Source: a virus
Strand: one strand, 5' to 3'
Length of the DNA: 64,000 nucleotides
IMG/VR virus record: IMGVR_UViG_3300043446_005562
Coordinates: 1-64,000 of that record
A program made the position numbers and the translations under genes. The first letter of the stretch is position 1, and every line of letters begins with the position of its first letter. Shown here one piece after another: positions 63,538-64,000 of the stretch. Below the pieces are notes generated by a model. That model was not told the DNA's origin. It saw nothing but the letters and a program-made list of their open reading frames with translations, and did no database searches.

Positions 63538-64000
63538 TTAAAAGTATTGTTCTAAATTATCTTTCATTTGCGGATTTTTCTCCAGCACCCGGTCCCTAAC
63601 CATTTTTCTGGCTTTGCGAATTTTGGTCTTGACTGTATTGAGATTCATGCTGTATTTTTCAGCAATTTCATTGCCTTTCATTGAATGAATCTCCTTGTCA
63701 ATTAGGATGGACTTTTCAATGCACTCAGGTAAATCAGCCATCTCCATTTGAGTCATTGTGTAGAGAGAATCAAGATAGAGTTCCTTTTCAAAATTAAAGG
63801 CTGAATCATCCTCAATCGCAGGCGGTGTCAACATATTATCCAAACGAACTGCCCATTGTTTTTGAAGCTTATGTTTGTGTAGTAGAGATTCGTTCTTGGC
63901 AATCGTATAGATCCAGGTCGTGAATCTAAAGTTGTCGTTGTACGATGAGATTCCCTTGAATATTTTAAAAAGAGTGTTGTGTAGCACCTCGTCAGTCTCG
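63538..64000 (-). CDS. ECF-type sigma factor, N-terminus beyond right edge
   Basis: The frame runs off the right edge; the visible end starts ETDEVLHNTLFKIFKGISSY, which is sigma region 2.2-2.4 with YNDNFRFTTWIYTIAKNESL following, as in ECF sigma factors. A linker (LTPPAIEDDSAFNFEKEL) leads to region 4, ADLPECIEKSILIDKEIHSM and the helix-turn-helix GNEIAEKYSMNLNTVKTKIR. Likely the late-gene counterpart of the RpoD-like factor; specificity for the AATAAATAA box is only a guess. Confidence 0.88.
   Translation of the reverse strand, partial: ETDEVLHNTLFKIFKGISSYNDNFRFTTWIYTIAKNESLLHKHKLQKQWAVRLDNMLTPPAIEDDSAFNFEKELYLDSLYTMTQMEMADLPECIEKSILIDKEIHSMKGNEIAEKYSMNLNTVKTKIRKARKMVRDRVLEKNPQMKDNLEQYF

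Overview
The window reads as a 64 kb slice of a large, virulent, T4-type contractile-tailed phage that infects a member of the Bacteroidota. The host is inferred from a short RpoD-like sigma factor, a DUF3127-type single-strand-binding protein, a bS21 ribosomal protein of Bacteroidota style, and A-rich leaders without Shine-Dalgarno sequences. The T4 link rests on a gp26/gp51-like baseplate hub protein (59449-60459), a TATAAATA-like late promoter motif, and above all about 18 proteins that open with a short peptide resembling the T4 internal-protein capsid-targeting sequence. No integrase, CRISPR array, tRNA or IS element was recognised.

Layout. 1-9.7 kb: about 29 small leftward genes, mostly of unknown function, many preceded by near-identical ~60 bp promoter cassettes and several closed by hairpin terminators; this looks like a host-takeover (early) region and includes the RpoD-like sigma factor. 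9.7-10.25 kb: a repeat-rich, GC-rich divergent intergenic region. 10.26-28 kb: mixed strands, rich in late-promoter motifs and in genes with capsid-targeting-like N termini (metalloprotease, peptidoglycan hydrolases, G-X-Y-repeat proteins, an annexin-like protein, basic and acidic core-like proteins), with exported enzymes (CAP domain, DRGH nuclease), an HDAC-fold deacetylase, Hsp20 and a PD-(D/E)XK nuclease between them. 28-41.4 kb: nucleotide and DNA metabolism (ThyA, metallophosphoesterase, Fpg-like glycosylase, UVDE, DnaQ-type exonuclease, DUF3127, guanylate kinase, ATP-dependent ligase), plus a packaged-type nucleotidyltransferase and a lipoprotein tyrosinase. 41.4-50 kb: more targeted proteins, an ATP-grasp enzyme, Nudix hydrolase and bS21. 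50-52.3 kb: a three-gene set of glycosyltransferase-like, MBD4-like glycosylase and FkbM methyltransferase. 52.3-64 kb: leftward structural and membrane genes, including a probable -1 frameshift gene, the baseplate hub gene and, at the right edge, an ECF-type sigma factor.

How it fits together (inference). Two phage sigma factors and three promoter motif classes suggest a transcription cascade: early cassettes with a TATATTTAC box, a (A/T)GTATA(A/T)TA box that often sits about 8-10 nt from the start codon of metabolic genes, and a late (T/A)ATAAATAA box before virion and targeted-protein genes. The most striking system is the set of enzymes carrying a T4-like internal-protein leader, which may be packaged in the capsid, trimmed after a [L/I/V]-x-E site and delivered with the DNA. 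No prohead protease or major capsid gene lies in this window, so that model depends on genes outside it.
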